Origin: Alphaproteobacteria bacterium
GTDB lineage: Bacteria > Pseudomonadota > Alphaproteobacteria > Rickettsiales > Rickettsiaceae
Length of the DNA stretch: 9,637 bases
Reading direction: 5' to 3'
Assembly: GCA_020630305.1 (NCBI GenBank)
Contig: JAHDBQ010000016.1
Span: 1 to 9,637 of the forward strand
Shown piece by piece: positions 1 to 8,499 of this stretch; the stretch's first letter is position 1; each line of letters begins with the position of its first letter. Both the position numbers and the translations under genes were made by a program. The notes beneath the pieces are model-generated. The model ran no database searches and was not told the DNA's origin. It saw only the letters and a list, made by a program, of their open reading frames with translations.

Positions 1-1
1 A

Positions 2-688
2 ATGGCGATTAATATTATGAAACGTACCAGAGATCAAAAAGATTTAGAAGAGAAAGAAAATAATTTAAACTTTCCTGAAATAATCAAAATAACTAATATA
101 GAGTCAATAAAAGATTTGCTAGATAGTGGTTTTGATATAGACGGCCAAGACAAGGAAAACAATTGGACTCTTCTACATAGCGCATGCTATGTAGGTCATC
201 TAGAATTAATTAAACTACTCGTAAATAGAGGCGCAAATTTATATTTAAAGAGTTCACTTCTTCATACCCCCTTTATTGCTTCTGTGATTGTACAAGACAA
301 ATTGCCGATTGAATTTTTTTTGCAGAACCAGCTTAACAAAATAAAAAATGCACATTTAGCATGCAATAACTTAAGATCAGGAAATAATATTTCTTTTTTT
401 ACAAAAAATTTTATTGGCAAGAAATTCATTGATAATTTTTTATATGAACATCTTACTATTAGTAAATTAGGGGAAGCTGAACAAAAACTTATGCCTTTAC
501 CCAAATTAAAACATTATTTTGCCTGTAATTGGTCAATTATACTCGGTGTATGCAAAGAATTTGCATCAAGCAGTAACGTCATACAATCTGAAGATATATC
601 AATAACTTTACCACCTGAAATTACTTATATAATTGGCGAGAATTTATGGGATATGTATTTGGATCAAATAAATGACCTCACTGCATAA
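2..688 (+). CDS. Ankyrin-repeat protein with F-box/PRANC-like C-terminus (possibly 5'-partial)
   Basis: A 228-residue reading frame. Ankyrin repeats occupy about residues 32-110. The clearest is residues 54-86, with the TLLHSA start, the GHLELIKLLVNRGAN helices and the loop. Before it is the second half of another repeat (SIKDLLDSGFDIDGQD, 35-50), and after it a worn repeat (LHTPFIASV, 87-95). Residues 111-228 match no family I recognise, except LPPEITYIIGENLW at 203-216, which resembles the LPxEI core of F-box and PRANC domains found at the C-terminus of some poxvirus and Orientia ankyrin proteins. There is no signal peptide or membrane segment. ATG at 2 is the first codon visible and ATG at 17 is an in-frame alternative; the true start may lie outside the window. 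Ankyrin repeats bind proteins; a secreted role toward a host is inference. It is separated from pepA by 121 nt and is probably a separate transcription unit. Confidence 0.75.
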   Translation: MAINIMKRTRDQKDLEEKENNLNFPEIIKITNIESIKDLLDSGFDIDGQDKENNWTLLHSACYVGHLELIKLLVNRGANLYLKSSLLHTPFIASVIVQDKLPIEFFLQNQLNKIKNAHLACNNLRSGNNISFFTKNFIGKKFIDNFLYEHLTISKLGEAEQKLMPLPKLKHYFACNWSIILGVCKEFASSSNVIQSEDISITLPPEITYIIGENLWDMYLDQINDLTA

Positions 689-712
689 AATTTATTTTTG
701 AATTTTATTTTT
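685..712 (+). terminator. Weak AT-only hairpin after the ankyrin gene
   Basis: ATAAAATT (685-692) can pair with AATTTTAT (701-708) across an 8-nt loop, followed by TTTTC. The stem contains no GC pair, and such stems arise by chance in AT-rich DNA. A terminator role is only a suggestion from its position at the stop codon. Confidence 0.2.
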
Positions 713-809
713 CTATGTAAGCATCATAAATTTTTGTTGCAAATCTTTAGAACAACGTTTAGTCTTTTAGAAAATAACTTTTTTCATAAAAATCAAAGGT
801 AATAAAGAC

Positions 810-2315
810 GTGATAGATATTCAGTTCGAAGAAAAAGATTTATACGAAAACGAAGCTTTAGTGGTGCTAATTAACGACCAACTAAAAATTGACAATGAAG
901 TTATGCAAATAGATAAAAAATATAATGGCATAATTTCAAACATTATTCAGGATAAAAATAAATTTAGCGGCAAAATTGGCCAGGTACTGAGCATAACATC
1001 TAATGATCAAGATGGGATTTTTAGGCCGATAATAATAGTTGGTATAGGCGACGAAGCGGGGCTAAAGTCTCACATGCTTGAAAATGCTGGAGGAAGCATT
1101 TTTAATCAAGCAAAAGCTTTAAAGGTCAAAAATTTCGGCATGAGAATTAATGGAAGAGTTGGTAAATTCGGCGAGGCTGAGGCTGCAGCGATGATCGCTG
1201 GTGGGTCGTTACTTGCTTCTTATAAATTCAACAAATACCAAACTAAGTTAAAGGACTCCGAAAAGATGGCTCCAGAAATCTTCAACATTGAAGTTTCAGA
1301 AAAAGATGCCGCATTAGCTGAATACGAGACAAGAAAATCAGTAGCTATGGGCGTATATTTTGCTCGCGATCTTGTTAGCGAAGCTCCGAATATATTATAT
1401 CCAGAAAGCTATGCAGAAAAGATCCTAGAGCAATTAGAGCCGCATGGCGTCGACATTGAAATACTAGGTGAAAGAGAAATGCGTGAGCTTGGTATGGGCG
1501 CACTGCTTGGCGTTGGACAAGGATCAGCCAGAGAATCCAAGATGGTAATCATGAAATATCAAGGCGGCGCAAGTGACCAAAAGCCGGTATGTTTTGTAGG
1601 CAAAGGAGTAACATTCGATACTGGGGGTATTTCCCTAAAGCCTGCTGCTAATATGGATGCAATGAAATATGACATGGGCGGATCTGCTGCTGTTGTTGGA
1701 GCAATGAAGGCGCTTGCAATGCGTAGTGCAAACGTAAATGCCATCGGCGTTGTTGGTTTAGTTGAAAACATGCCTGGCAGCGAAGCGCAAAGACCAGGAG
1801 ACATCGTAACTACTATGTCTGGCCAAACCGTTGAAGTTTTAAACACGGATGCAGAAGGCAGACTGGTTCTCTGCGACTGCGTGACTTACGTTCAAGAAAA
1901 ATTAGATCCTGCTTGTATAATTGACCTTGCAACATTAACCGGCGCAATAGTTGTTGCACTTGCCAATACTTATGCTGGTCTTTTTGCAAATGATGATAAG
2001 CTAGCTGAGCAGCTAATTGGCGCTTCAGAGAAATCTGACGAATTACTCTGGAGAATGCCTCTTCATAAGGAATTTGATGAGATGATAAAATCTCCAGTTG
2101 CTGATGTTGCAAATATTGGCGGCAGAGGAGCGGGTAGCTCAACTGCGGCACATTTTATTGGTAGATTCATCAACAAAGATATGAAATGGGCGCATTTAGA
2201 CATTGCTGGAATGGCTTGGGAGTCTAAAGGCAAAGCAACCTGCCCGAAAGGTGCAGCTGGCTTTGGAGTTAAATTATTAAATCAATTTATTAGCGATAAT
2301 TATGAGTCAAAATAA
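810..2315 (+). CDS. pepA: Leucyl aminopeptidase, peptidase family M17 (cytosol aminopeptidase)
   Basis: A metal-dependent exopeptidase of the cytoplasm that removes N-terminal residues, preferentially leucine, from peptides; family members are hexamers with two metal ions per subunit. The 501 residues match the usual family length. The N-terminal M17 domain covers about 1-150 and the catalytic domain about 175-495. The family signature NTDAEGRL is at 345-352. Expected metal ligands are visible as K265, D270, D288, D347 and E349, with catalytic K277 and R351. The start is GTG at 810, preceded by AAAGG at 795-799 with a 10-nt gap; no better ATG lies nearby. It is the first gene of a tight cluster with mipZ and rmuC, and its last 14 nt overlap mipZ. 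In some bacteria PepA also binds DNA in plasmid resolution; nothing here shows that role. Confidence 0.97.
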   Translation: MIDIQFEEKDLYENEALVVLINDQLKIDNEVMQIDKKYNGIISNIIQDKNKFSGKIGQVLSITSNDQDGIFRPIIIVGIGDEAGLKSHMLENAGGSIFNQAKALKVKNFGMRINGRVGKFGEAEAAAMIAGGSLLASYKFNKYQTKLKDSEKMAPEIFNIEVSEKDAALAEYETRKSVAMGVYFARDLVSEAPNILYPESYAEKILEQLEPHGVDIEILGEREMRELGMGALLGVGQGSARESKMVIMKYQGGASDQKPVCFVGKGVTFDTGGISLKPAANMDAMKYDMGGSAAVVGAMKALAMRSANVNAIGVVGLVENMPGSEAQRPGDIVTTMSGQTVEVLNTDAEGRLVLCDCVTYVQEKLDPACIIDLATLTGAIVVALANTYAGLFANDDKLAEQLIGASEKSDELLWRMPLHKEFDEMIKSPVADVANIGGRGAGSSTAAHFIGRFINKDMKWAHLDIAGMAWESKGKATCPKGAAGFGVKLLNQFISDNYESK

Positions 2316-3132
2316 GCCTCATGTTTTTGTTGTTGGTAATGAAAAAGGTGGAGCAGGAAAAACAACCTGCTCTATGCATCTGATTGCTGGTCTGCTTGAC
2401 CGCGGATTCAGGGTCTCTAGTATAGATACCGACTCCAGGCAGCATTCACTTACTTCTTATATTACTCACAGGCAAGATTACAATAAGAACAACCCTGACA
2501 AACAAGTATTAATGCCTTATCATCAGCATTTATACGAAAGCACTAATGGTTCAGTTAGTGAAAAAAATGCCGAAGAAAAGTCAAATTTTGAATCAGCTTT
2601 CGTAAAAGCAAGCGAGGGGGCTGATTATGTGGTGATAGATACGCCCGGTAGCCATACGAATTTGTCGCGCATTTCGCATTCATTTGCGGATACCGTAATC
2701 ACCCCGATTAATGACAGCTTTGTGGATCTTGACGTGATTGCTAAGGTTAACAAAAAAGATATGAAATCCTCTAGCCCTTCTATTTACAGCCAGATGCTCT
2801 GGGAACAAAAAATAGAAAAAGCAGAGCGCGACGAAGGCACTATAAATTGGGTGGTAGTGAGAAACAGACTTTCTAACTTAGACTCGCATAATAAAAGGAA
2901 CATAAATCAGGCACTCGAGGCTCTTTCGAAAAGGATCGCCTTTGAAATAGTTCCCGGCTTTAGTGAAAGAGTAATCTTCAGAGAACTTTTCTTGCATGGC
3001 CTAACGCTAGTTGATTTACACAGAGCCAATTACGAAAAACAATTTAGCCTCTCGCATGTTGCTGCAAGGCAGGAGCTTAGAAACTTCCTTGACAGCCTTA
3101 AAGTGCCCTCCTTAGAGACAGCTGAGGCATAA
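2302..3132 (+). CDS. mipZ: MipZ-type ParA-family ATPase, division-plane positioning
   Basis: A 276-residue P-loop ATPase of the ParA/MinD superfamily, about the length of Caulobacter MipZ. The deviant Walker A motif KGGAGKTT is at 15-22, with signature lysine K15 and P-loop K20. IDTDSRQ at 41-47 is the A' motif, and VVIDTPG at 110-116 is Walker B. MipZ-specific stretches go beyond general ParA: VGNEKGGAGK near the start, TPINDSFVDLD at 134-144, WVVVRNRL at 183-190, FRELFLHGLTLVDL at 226-239 and AARQELR at 254-260. In Caulobacter, MipZ dimers form on ParB at the origin and spread over the nucleoid, where they inhibit FtsZ polymerisation away from midcell. No ParB gene is in this window. The ATG lies inside the end of pepA, and no clear Shine-Dalgarno sequence precedes it, so translation is probably coupled to pepA. 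Confidence 0.93.
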   Translation: MSQNKPHVFVVGNEKGGAGKTTCSMHLIAGLLDRGFRVSSIDTDSRQHSLTSYITHRQDYNKNNPDKQVLMPYHQHLYESTNGSVSEKNAEEKSNFESAFVKASEGADYVVIDTPGSHTNLSRISHSFADTVITPINDSFVDLDVIAKVNKKDMKSSSPSIYSQMLWEQKIEKAERDEGTINWVVVRNRLSNLDSHNKRNINQALEALSKRIAFEIVPGFSERVIFRELFLHGLTLVDLHRANYEKQFSLSHVAARQELRNFLDSLKVPSLETAEA

Positions 3133-3139
3133 TGTTATG
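3124..3139 (+). promoter_or_regulatory. Ribosome binding site of rmuC
   Basis: GAGG at 3124-3127 lies inside the last codons of mipZ, 9 nt before ATG 3137. It supports 3137 over the adjacent in-frame ATG at 3140, for which the spacing would be 12 nt. The out-of-frame ATG at 3132 overlapping the mipZ stop is not the start. Confidence 0.5.
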
Positions 3140-4441
3140 ATGATTTATGCCCTTGCTGCACTTACAATTATCCTTGCTACCTTAGGAGTTTTTTTCTGGC
3201 TGAGATATTCAAAATTAAATATTGAATTTGATTTCACAAGCAAAGAATTAGCCGAGGCAAAACACTTCAAAAACTCTTTAGATGCAGAAAAATTATCACT
3301 AATCAAAGATAATGAGGCGTTATCGGCAGAGTTAAAGCACCACAAGCAGTTAATTCAGGAGTTTAAAAAACTTAAAGAGGAGTCGAAAGAAACCAATAAG
3401 GCAGTACTTTTTGACCTTGGAAACAAACTATCTAAGCAATTAATTGACCTACATAAAAAAGAAAATCAGGAATCTAGGGAACTTTCCGAACAAAACATCA
3501 AAAAAACCAGCGCAAAATTCAACAACGAATTTGAGCGGGTGGTGAATATGGTTGGCTCCCTAAATAAGGAGATCAGCCAGTCAAAAGACACGGTAGATAT
3601 CATAAAAAACTCGCTGCTTTCACCGTCTGGAGCTGGCGCTCTTGCTGAGATCACTCTTGAGAATATCTTGAAATCATCTGGCCTAAAGGCAAATATTGAC
3701 TTCATGATGCAATATAGCGTTAGCGGCGAGGATGAGAATTCAATATTGCGCCCAGATAGCGTTATTTTTCTTCCATCTAATAAGCTGATGGTAATTGATG
3801 CAAAGGCTTCAAAATTTCTAGTTGACGAAAAAGAAAATTTGCAAAAGCTAGCAAAAACTATGAATAATCACCTGCGATCCTTAAGTAGCAAGAACTATGC
3901 ACAAGTAGTTAGGAAAGATGTCGAAGGCAAGCTAAAAGATAATCCAGGTAATATTGTAACGCTAATGTTCTTGCCATCTGAGCACGCAATAGAAAAGCTC
4001 TGTGAAGCGGACCCAGAATTTATGAATAAAGCCTGGAGAGCGAATATCTTTCCAGTTGGACCGGCCGGGCTTATGAATATGCTCTCCTTTGCTAAGTTCC
4101 AGATTTCTGAGCAGTTGATGATGCATAACAACATCCAGATCATTGAAGAAATAAAGAAGCTAATTGCGGCCATCCATTCAATGTCTGAACATTCAAACCG
4201 ACTTGGTAATAGCATTGCTAGCGCCGTGAATAATTACGACAAATTCGCCGCTTCTTTTAATAGAAACTTCTTATCCAAAGCCAAGAAAATTGGCAATATG
4301 GGGGTCTCTACCGACTCTAAAAAAGAGCAAACACCTTTGCAAAGAATGCAGGTTGTAACCTCAAAAGCTGAGTTAATAGACGTTGCCGAGGAAGGAGAGA
4401 ATGAAGCTAAGAGCGCCCAGAAAAAACTAGAAACTAGTTAA
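3137..4441 (+). CDS. rmuC: RmuC-family protein: membrane anchor, coiled coil, PD-(D/E)XK-like nuclease fold
   Basis: A 434-residue protein. Residues 3-22 form one hydrophobic N-terminal membrane segment with basic residues just after it (RYSK), so the rest probably faces the cytoplasm. Residues 30-160 are rich in Lys, Glu and Leu and look like a long coiled coil. The RmuC domain spans about 160-380. RPDSVIFLP at 205-213 and MVIDAKAS at 218-225 supply D207, D221 and K223 in the order expected of a PD-(D/E)XK-type active site. VGPAGLMNML at 307-316 and the following helix are also typical of the family. RmuC was found as a gene limiting inversion at short inverted repeats in E. coli; its biochemical activity is poorly known. 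The usual GxWGE motif before the core reads GALAE here (167-171). The tail after about 385 is charged and variable. It starts 4 nt after mipZ, in the same cluster. Confidence 0.93.
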   Translation: MMIYALAALTIILATLGVFFWLRYSKLNIEFDFTSKELAEAKHFKNSLDAEKLSLIKDNEALSAELKHHKQLIQEFKKLKEESKETNKAVLFDLGNKLSKQLIDLHKKENQESRELSEQNIKKTSAKFNNEFERVVNMVGSLNKEISQSKDTVDIIKNSLLSPSGAGALAEITLENILKSSGLKANIDFMMQYSVSGEDENSILRPDSVIFLPSNKLMVIDAKASKFLVDEKENLQKLAKTMNNHLRSLSSKNYAQVVRKDVEGKLKDNPGNIVTLMFLPSEHAIEKLCEADPEFMNKAWRANIFPVGPAGLMNMLSFAKFQISEQLMMHNNIQIIEEIKKLIAAIHSMSEHSNRLGNSIASAVNNYDKFAASFNRNFLSKAKKIGNMGVSTDSKKEQTPLQRMQVVTSKAELIDVAEEGENEAKSAQKKLETS

Positions 4442-4501
4442 ATCTATTTACCACGCAAAATATGCGAGGACTTCCCGTTAGTACTTCCTAGAACTTTCGA
4501 G

Positions 4502-4522
4502 AGTGTTCAAACACTGCCTTTT
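4502..4522 (+). terminator. Candidate rmuC terminator hairpin 1
   Basis: AGTGTT (4502-4507) pairs perfectly with AACACT (4510-4515). If the innermost pair opens, this becomes a 5-bp stem with a 4-nt loop. The sequence after it is GCCTTTT. The short stem and interrupted T-run make this weak, but its place about 60 nt after the rmuC stop is right for ending the pepA-mipZ-rmuC transcript. Confidence 0.3.
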
Positions 4523-4537
4523 ATAGTAAACCCCTCA

Positions 4538-4877
4538 TCACTCAGCGCCGCTATCTTCTCCTGATAAAGGAGTTTTTTGATTAAGATCTTACTGTCCATC
4601 ATTTGAAGCGGTGTTGATAGGAGATACCGAAGAACGATCCCAATCTTCACCAAAAATAGCGTTCATTTGCTCCTCGTCAAATATCTCTGGAGCATAACTT
4701 GGTAAAACATGATAGCATTCATTTGCAAATATATAATTTGCATTTAGAGCAAATGGTTAGTAGTACCTCGCCTGTTTTCAAAATAGGTAGTAATACTACG
4801 TATTTCGGTGCATACCCACCATTCAGTGACTGCACTAAAATTACTGAAATATCATATTTGGGAGATTTGCATGACAT
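4538..4877 (-). pseudogene. Possible decayed coding sequence downstream of pheT, readable in two frames
   Basis: On the minus strand an ATG at 4877 opens a 52-residue frame to a TGA at 4719, containing QSLNGGYAPKYVVLLPILKT. A different frame is then open for 55 codons (4756-4592) before a TAA at 4591-4589. It contains ANECYHVLPSYAPEIF and DEEQMNAIFGEDWDRSS and has a protein-like, acidic composition. Reading on past that TAA in the same frame gives 16 more codons (QKTPLSGEDSGAE) before a TGA at 4540-4538. The pattern fits one gene broken by a frameshift and a nonsense change, but each piece is short and I recognise no family, so chance is possible. Same strand as pheT and about 95 nt beyond its stop. 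Confidence 0.35.
4558..4578 (+). terminator. Candidate rmuC terminator hairpin 2
   Basis: CTCCT (4558-4562) pairs with AGGAG (4568-4572) around the loop GATAA and is followed directly by six T residues (4573-4578). The stem has only 5 bp but three are GC, and the unbroken T-run gives it the shape of an intrinsic terminator for plus-strand transcripts from rmuC. Confidence 0.35.
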
Positions 4878-4892
4878 GTAAGTTATATGATT

Positions 4893-4928
4893 AGTTCAAG
4901 CAAGAAGGCTTAATTCTTCCTTGAAACT
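4893..4928. repeat. Imperfect inverted repeat (hairpin) near the pheT 3' end
   Basis: The left arm AGTTCAAGCAAGAA (4893-4906) pairs with TTCTTCCTTGAAACT (4914-4928) around a 7-nt loop. There is one C-C mismatch and one bulged A, leaving 13 pairs. It lies 45-80 nt beyond the pheT stop on pheT's strand. No T-run follows on either strand, so it is not a standard intrinsic terminator. It might protect a 3' end or end transcription with Rho; both are inference. Confidence 0.4.
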
Positions 4929-4972
4929 ATCTCCTATCTCCCGTAGAAAAAATGTTTTATATATTACCCACC

Positions 4973-7372
4973 TTATCCACCAACACCACCACCATCGCGT
5001 AGAATACCAGAGAATTTACTGCTTATACCATCGATGATCTTTTTATTTATCTGCTCGATATCCTGCTCTTCTAGCGTCTTGTTATTGTCTTGAATATTAA
5101 CAGATAAAGCTACAGATTTCTTGCCTTGCTGCATTTTATCTCCGCTATATATATCGAATATATTTACATCCTTGATAAGTTTCTTATCTGTATTTTTAAT
5201 CAAATTTAGCATCTCTCCAACTGCGACAGAATCATCCACTATAAAAGCATAATCTCTGACAATCATCTGATAATCAGACGGCGTGTATTCTGGTTTTTTG
5301 CCAAGCTTTGGCTTGCTATATGGCAAATTATTAATGTTAATTTCAAAGGCTAGAATGTCTTGATCAATTCCGTATTCCTTAAGAATTAAAGGATGCACCT
5401 GTCCAAAATAACCTAGCGTATTTTTACCAAGGGCAATACGGCATGAGCGCGTCGGGTGATAATAATCCGGCGCATCAGAGCGCAGCTGGCATTTATCAAT
5501 ATCAAGCCCCGCTAGCGCAAGCATCTCAGCGATATCGGCCTTAATGTCAAATAAATCATATTGCCTTTGCGAGTTATGGCTATTTTTTACCGCGTTGTTT
5601 CCGCATCTGATTCCAGCCACATTATTAATCACCTCCGCGTCTGTATTTAAAAATACCGGCCCAACTTCAAACAAAGAAAGATCATGGAAGGAGCGATTAA
5701 TATTATTATTAGCCACCTTTAAAAGATTCGGCAGAATTGAGCTGCGCATATAATCTAAATCAGAGCTGATTGGATTTTGCAAATGCAGCTCATCTTTGAC
5801 TTCTGTAAATAGCTTTGCCTTGCCAGAGTCCATGAATGACCAAGTAACTACTTCGTTATAATTTGCGCAAGCAAACAGCCTTTTAATATCGTTTATGCGC
5901 TGCTGTTCTTTGGAAATAATTCTTTTGATTTCCCTTCCAGGCAAAGGCTCTTGCGGAATATTGTCATAGCCATAAATACGCACGATTTCTTCAACGATAT
6001 CTTCTTTTATCGCAACATCATAGCGCCAGCTTGGGATATTTATTTGAATATTTTTTCCGCTAATATTACACTCAAAGCCAAGCTTTTCCAAGATTGCAGA
6101 GATTTCCTCAGCACTTAGTTCTAAATTCGCCTTAGATAGCAAGTCTTTAGACGAGAAATCTATTTGCCTAATTTCCAGTTTTTGCGCGCCTTGAATTAAT
6201 GGTTCAGATGCATCGCCGCCGCAAATCTCTAGAATCATATCAGCAGCAATTTCAAGCGCTGTGCTGGTAAATTCTAAATCCACATTTCTTTCAAAACGAT
6301 ATCTGGAGTCAGTATCTAGCATTAATCTTCTGCCGGTTTTCATAATATTTTCAGCGCTGAAATTTGCAGCTTCTAAGATGATGCTATTCGTATTTTCATC
6401 GCATGCACTATTTTGCGCGCCGATTATTCCTGCTAGGCACTGCACGCCCGCCTTGTCAGAAATCACTAAATCACCTTTTTGCAGGCTGTATGTTTTCTCG
6501 TCAAGAGCAAGAAGCTCTGCTTTTTCTTCAAGCAATCCTACAAAGAGGCTGTCACCGCTTAACTTAGATGCATCATAAGCATGCATTGGCTGACCGAAAC
6601 TATATGAAATATAATTCGTAACATCCACGATTGGCGAAATTGATCCAACGCCGATATTCTCTAAATCAGAGACAAGCCAGTCAGGTGATTTTTTATTCTC
6701 GAGGCCCCTTAGCTGCTTCACAGCAAATAACGGGCAAGCTTTTGCATCTTGCACATTTAGTTTAATATCTGCTGAGATTGAGCCGCTAGACTTGGTCTCT
6801 GGTATTTTCTTTAAAATCCCCAGCCCTGCAGCTGCTAGATCGCGCGCAATACCATAAACACCAAGAGCATCCGCCCTATTTGGAGTTATGTTGATCTCAA
6901 TCACCGGATCATCAGCGCCTAGATAAGATGCAACCTTATCGCCGATAACAGCATCAGCTGCAAGCTCGATAATTCCAGATGAGTCGCCAGTAAGGCCAAG
7001 CTCTTCGTAAGAGCACATCATGCCGCAGCTTTCTACGCCTCTGATTTTTGATTTCTTGATTTTGAAATCACCGCATGGAATAAGCGTACCAACTGGAGCA
7101 AGCGCAACCTTGATTCCTGCCCTAGCATTTGCCGCACCGCAAACAATTTGCAGAACTTCCTGCTTGGTTTGCACTTTGCAAACCTGCAGCTTGTCAGCAT
7201 CTGGATGCTTCTCAGCGCCAATAATTTCTGCAACTTCAAACTCCTGCAGCTGTGCCGCTTTGTCTGTTACTTCTTCCACCTCAAGGCCAATCATAGTCAG
7301 CGTATGAGTTATTTCTTCTAAACTTGCCTTTGTATCTATAAAGCGTTTTAACCAGGATAATGTAAATTTCAT
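4973..7372 (-). CDS. pheT: Phenylalanine--tRNA ligase beta subunit
   Basis: The large subunit of the alpha2-beta2 enzyme that charges tRNA-Phe with phenylalanine in the cytoplasm. Its 799 residues match the bacterial long form. Domains in order: N-terminal region opening with [13 protein letters not shown]; tRNA-binding OB fold at about 40-150 ([12 protein letters not shown] at 56-67); B3/B4 domain holding the editing site that removes mischarged tyrosine, about 210-380; B5 domain about 400-475 (PSWRYDV at 447-453, [10 protein letters not shown] at 461-470); catalytic-like core about 480-680; and the anticodon-binding FDX-ACB domain about 700-792 ([10 protein letters not shown] at 705-714, [10 protein letters not shown] at 750-759). 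The start ATG overlaps the pheS stop as ATGA, so the two subunits are coupled. An unusual short tail, GGGVGG, follows the LRD at which many homologues end. Confidence 0.98.
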   Translation of the reverse strand: MKFTLSWLKRFIDTKASLEEITHTLTMIGLEVEEVTDKAAQLQEFEVAEIIGAEKHPDADKLQVCKVQTKQEVLQIVCGAANARAGIKVALAPVGTLIPCGDFKIKKSKIRGVESCGMMCSYEELGLTGDSSGIIELAADAVIGDKVASYLGADDPVIEINITPNRADALGVYGIARDLAAAGLGILKKIPETKSSGSISADIKLNVQDAKACPLFAVKQLRGLENKKSPDWLVSDLENIGVGSISPIVDVTNYISYSFGQPMHAYDASKLSGDSLFVGLLEEKAELLALDEKTYSLQKGDLVISDKAGVQCLAGIIGAQNSACDENTNSIILEAANFSAENIMKTGRRLMLDTDSRYRFERNVDLEFTSTALEIAADMILEICGGDASEPLIQGAQKLEIRQIDFSSKDLLSKANLELSAEEISAILEKLGFECNISGKNIQINIPSWRYDVAIKEDIVEEIVRIYGYDNIPQEPLPGREIKRIISKEQQRINDIKRLFACANYNEVVTWSFMDSGKAKLFTEVKDELHLQNPISSDLDYMRSSILPNLLKVANNNINRSFHDLSLFEVGPVFLNTDAEVINNVAGIRCGNNAVKNSHNSQRQYDLFDIKADIAEMLALAGLDIDKCQLRSDAPDYYHPTRSCRIALGKNTLGYFGQVHPLILKEYGIDQDILAFEININNLPYSKPKLGKKPEYTPSDYQMIVRDYAFIVDDSVAVGEMLNLIKNTDKKLIKDVNIFDIYSGDKMQQGKKSVALSVNIQDNNKTLEEQDIEQINKKIIDGISSKFSGILRDGGGVGG

Positions 7373-8409
7373 CGTGTTAGCCCTCCTGCAAGTGTTGGTA
7401 TATCTAGTGATTTAAAATTATAATGACTCAGCCAGCGCATATCTCCTTCAAAGAATTGACGCAAATCTTTGATTCCATATTTCAGCATGGCGAATCTCTC
7501 CACTCCAAGGCCAAACGCAAATCCCTGATTCTTTTCAGTGTCAATGCCAACATTCTCAAGGACCTTCGGGTGAATCATGCCGCAACCAAGAACCTCAAGC
7601 CATTTATCATTTTTACTCATTCTGATATCAACTTCTGCCGATGGCTCAGTGAATGGGAAAAAGCTCGGCCTGAATTGCACTTCAATATCCTTCCTTTCAA
7701 AGAAATCATGAATGAGCTCAATAATCACATGCTTTAAATGCCCCATATGAATCCCTGGCTCTACCACTAGCCCTTCAATCTGATGGAACATAGGAGTGTG
7801 GGTAAGGTCAGAATCTGAACGATATGTCCGCCCTGGAGCAATGAATCTATGCGGTGGCTGCTCGTTTTTCATGGTACGAATCTGAATAGGTGATGTGTGC
7901 GTGCGCAGCAGCTTCGTTTCCTGATCTTTATTATTCAGGTAAAAAGTATCATGCATCTGACGCGCCGGATGGTTCTCGTCGATATTCAAAGCGGTAAAAT
8001 TATGCCAGTCATCTTCAATGCTCGGCCCATCTTTAATTTCAAAACCATATTTAGAAAACACCTGAATCAGCTCTTCCATACATTGAGTAATTGGATGAAT
8101 ACTGCCCTTATGGCCGCGCCTTGCAGGGATGGTGAGATCTATCTTCTCAGACTCAAATCTTTGCTGCATCTCTTGCTTTTCAATCTGCCCGGCCTTAGCC
8201 TCGATTAATTCAGCAATTTGCTGTTTAACTGCATTTATCTTCTGCCCGAGCTCTTTGCGCTCTTCTGGCGCTGCCCTGCCAAGCTGCTTCATCTCCTGAT
8301 TAATCAGGCTAGATTTACCCAAAAACTCCACTTTAGCATTTTGCAAATCCAGAGAACTCTCAGCCCCAGAAATTTTTTCCTTGGCTGATTCTAATATTTT
8401 TTCTAACAT
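7369..8409 (-). CDS. pheS: Phenylalanine--tRNA ligase alpha subunit
   Basis: The catalytic subunit of phenylalanyl-tRNA synthetase, a class II enzyme. Its 346 residues are a normal length. Residues 1-90 form the N-terminal coiled coil that contacts tRNA. The class II core follows: [10 protein letters not shown] at 133-142 and [11 protein letters not shown] at 147-157; [10 protein letters not shown] at 167-176; motif 2 with [18 protein letters not shown] at 188-205, running into MFHQIEG at 207-213; and motif 3 with [17 protein letters not shown] at 296-312. The start ATG at 8409 puts the normal leader helix in place; only a weak GAG-type ribosome binding site is visible upstream. It is transcribed with pheT, whose ATG overlaps its TGA. 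The upstream leader lacks a phenylalanine-rich leader peptide, so E. coli-type attenuation is not apparent. Confidence 0.98.
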   Translation of the reverse strand: MLEKILESAKEKISGAESSLDLQNAKVEFLGKSSLINQEMKQLGRAAPEERKELGQKINAVKQQIAELIEAKAGQIEKQEMQQRFESEKIDLTIPARRGHKGSIHPITQCMEELIQVFSKYGFEIKDGPSIEDDWHNFTALNIDENHPARQMHDTFYLNNKDQETKLLRTHTSPIQIRTMKNEQPPHRFIAPGRTYRSDSDLTHTPMFHQIEGLVVEPGIHMGHLKHVIIELIHDFFERKDIEVQFRPSFFPFTEPSAEVDIRMSKNDKWLEVLGCGMIHPKVLENVGIDTEKNQGFAFGLGVERFAMLKYGIKDLRQFFEGDMRWLSHYNFKSLDIPTLAGGLTR

Positions 8410-8499
8410 TGATTATTTCTACTCGAAATTTATTTATCTATAAAGCAAATGAATATGACTATATACTGAATTTCTACTTCATCTGCTACAACCCCAATC

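Larger units (their letters stand above)
4442..4972. other. 531-nt intergenic region between convergent rmuC and pheT
   Basis: No intact gene was found. The plus-strand half nearest rmuC contains two weak terminator-like hairpins. A minus-strand stretch (4538-4877) reads as protein-like in two frames, and an imperfect hairpin lies at 4893-4928. TATCTCC occurs twice in close succession at about 4929-4940. No tRNA, repeat array or insertion-sequence end could be seen. Confidence 0.6.

Noticed and set aside
731..809. TTGCAA and TTGTTG near 734-742 as a possible pepA promoter
   Set aside because: No -10 sequence better than three or four of six matches occurs at 16-18 nt, so no promoter could be supported.
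1559..2151. Two minus-strand frames opposite pepA
   Set aside because: They are shadows of a well-conserved aminopeptidase; their translations show no domain and there is no ribosome binding context.
4699..4881. A 60-codon plus-strand frame with a TTG start and GGAG 6 nt before it
   Set aside because: It is short, recalls no family and lies opposite the minus-strand frame that opens at 4877. The rare start and lack of context make chance likely, though it is the main rival to the remnant interpretation.
7020..8208. Several plus-strand frames opposite pheT and pheS
   Set aside because: They lie entirely inside synthetase genes with clear motifs on the other strand, and their compositions look like antisense artefacts.
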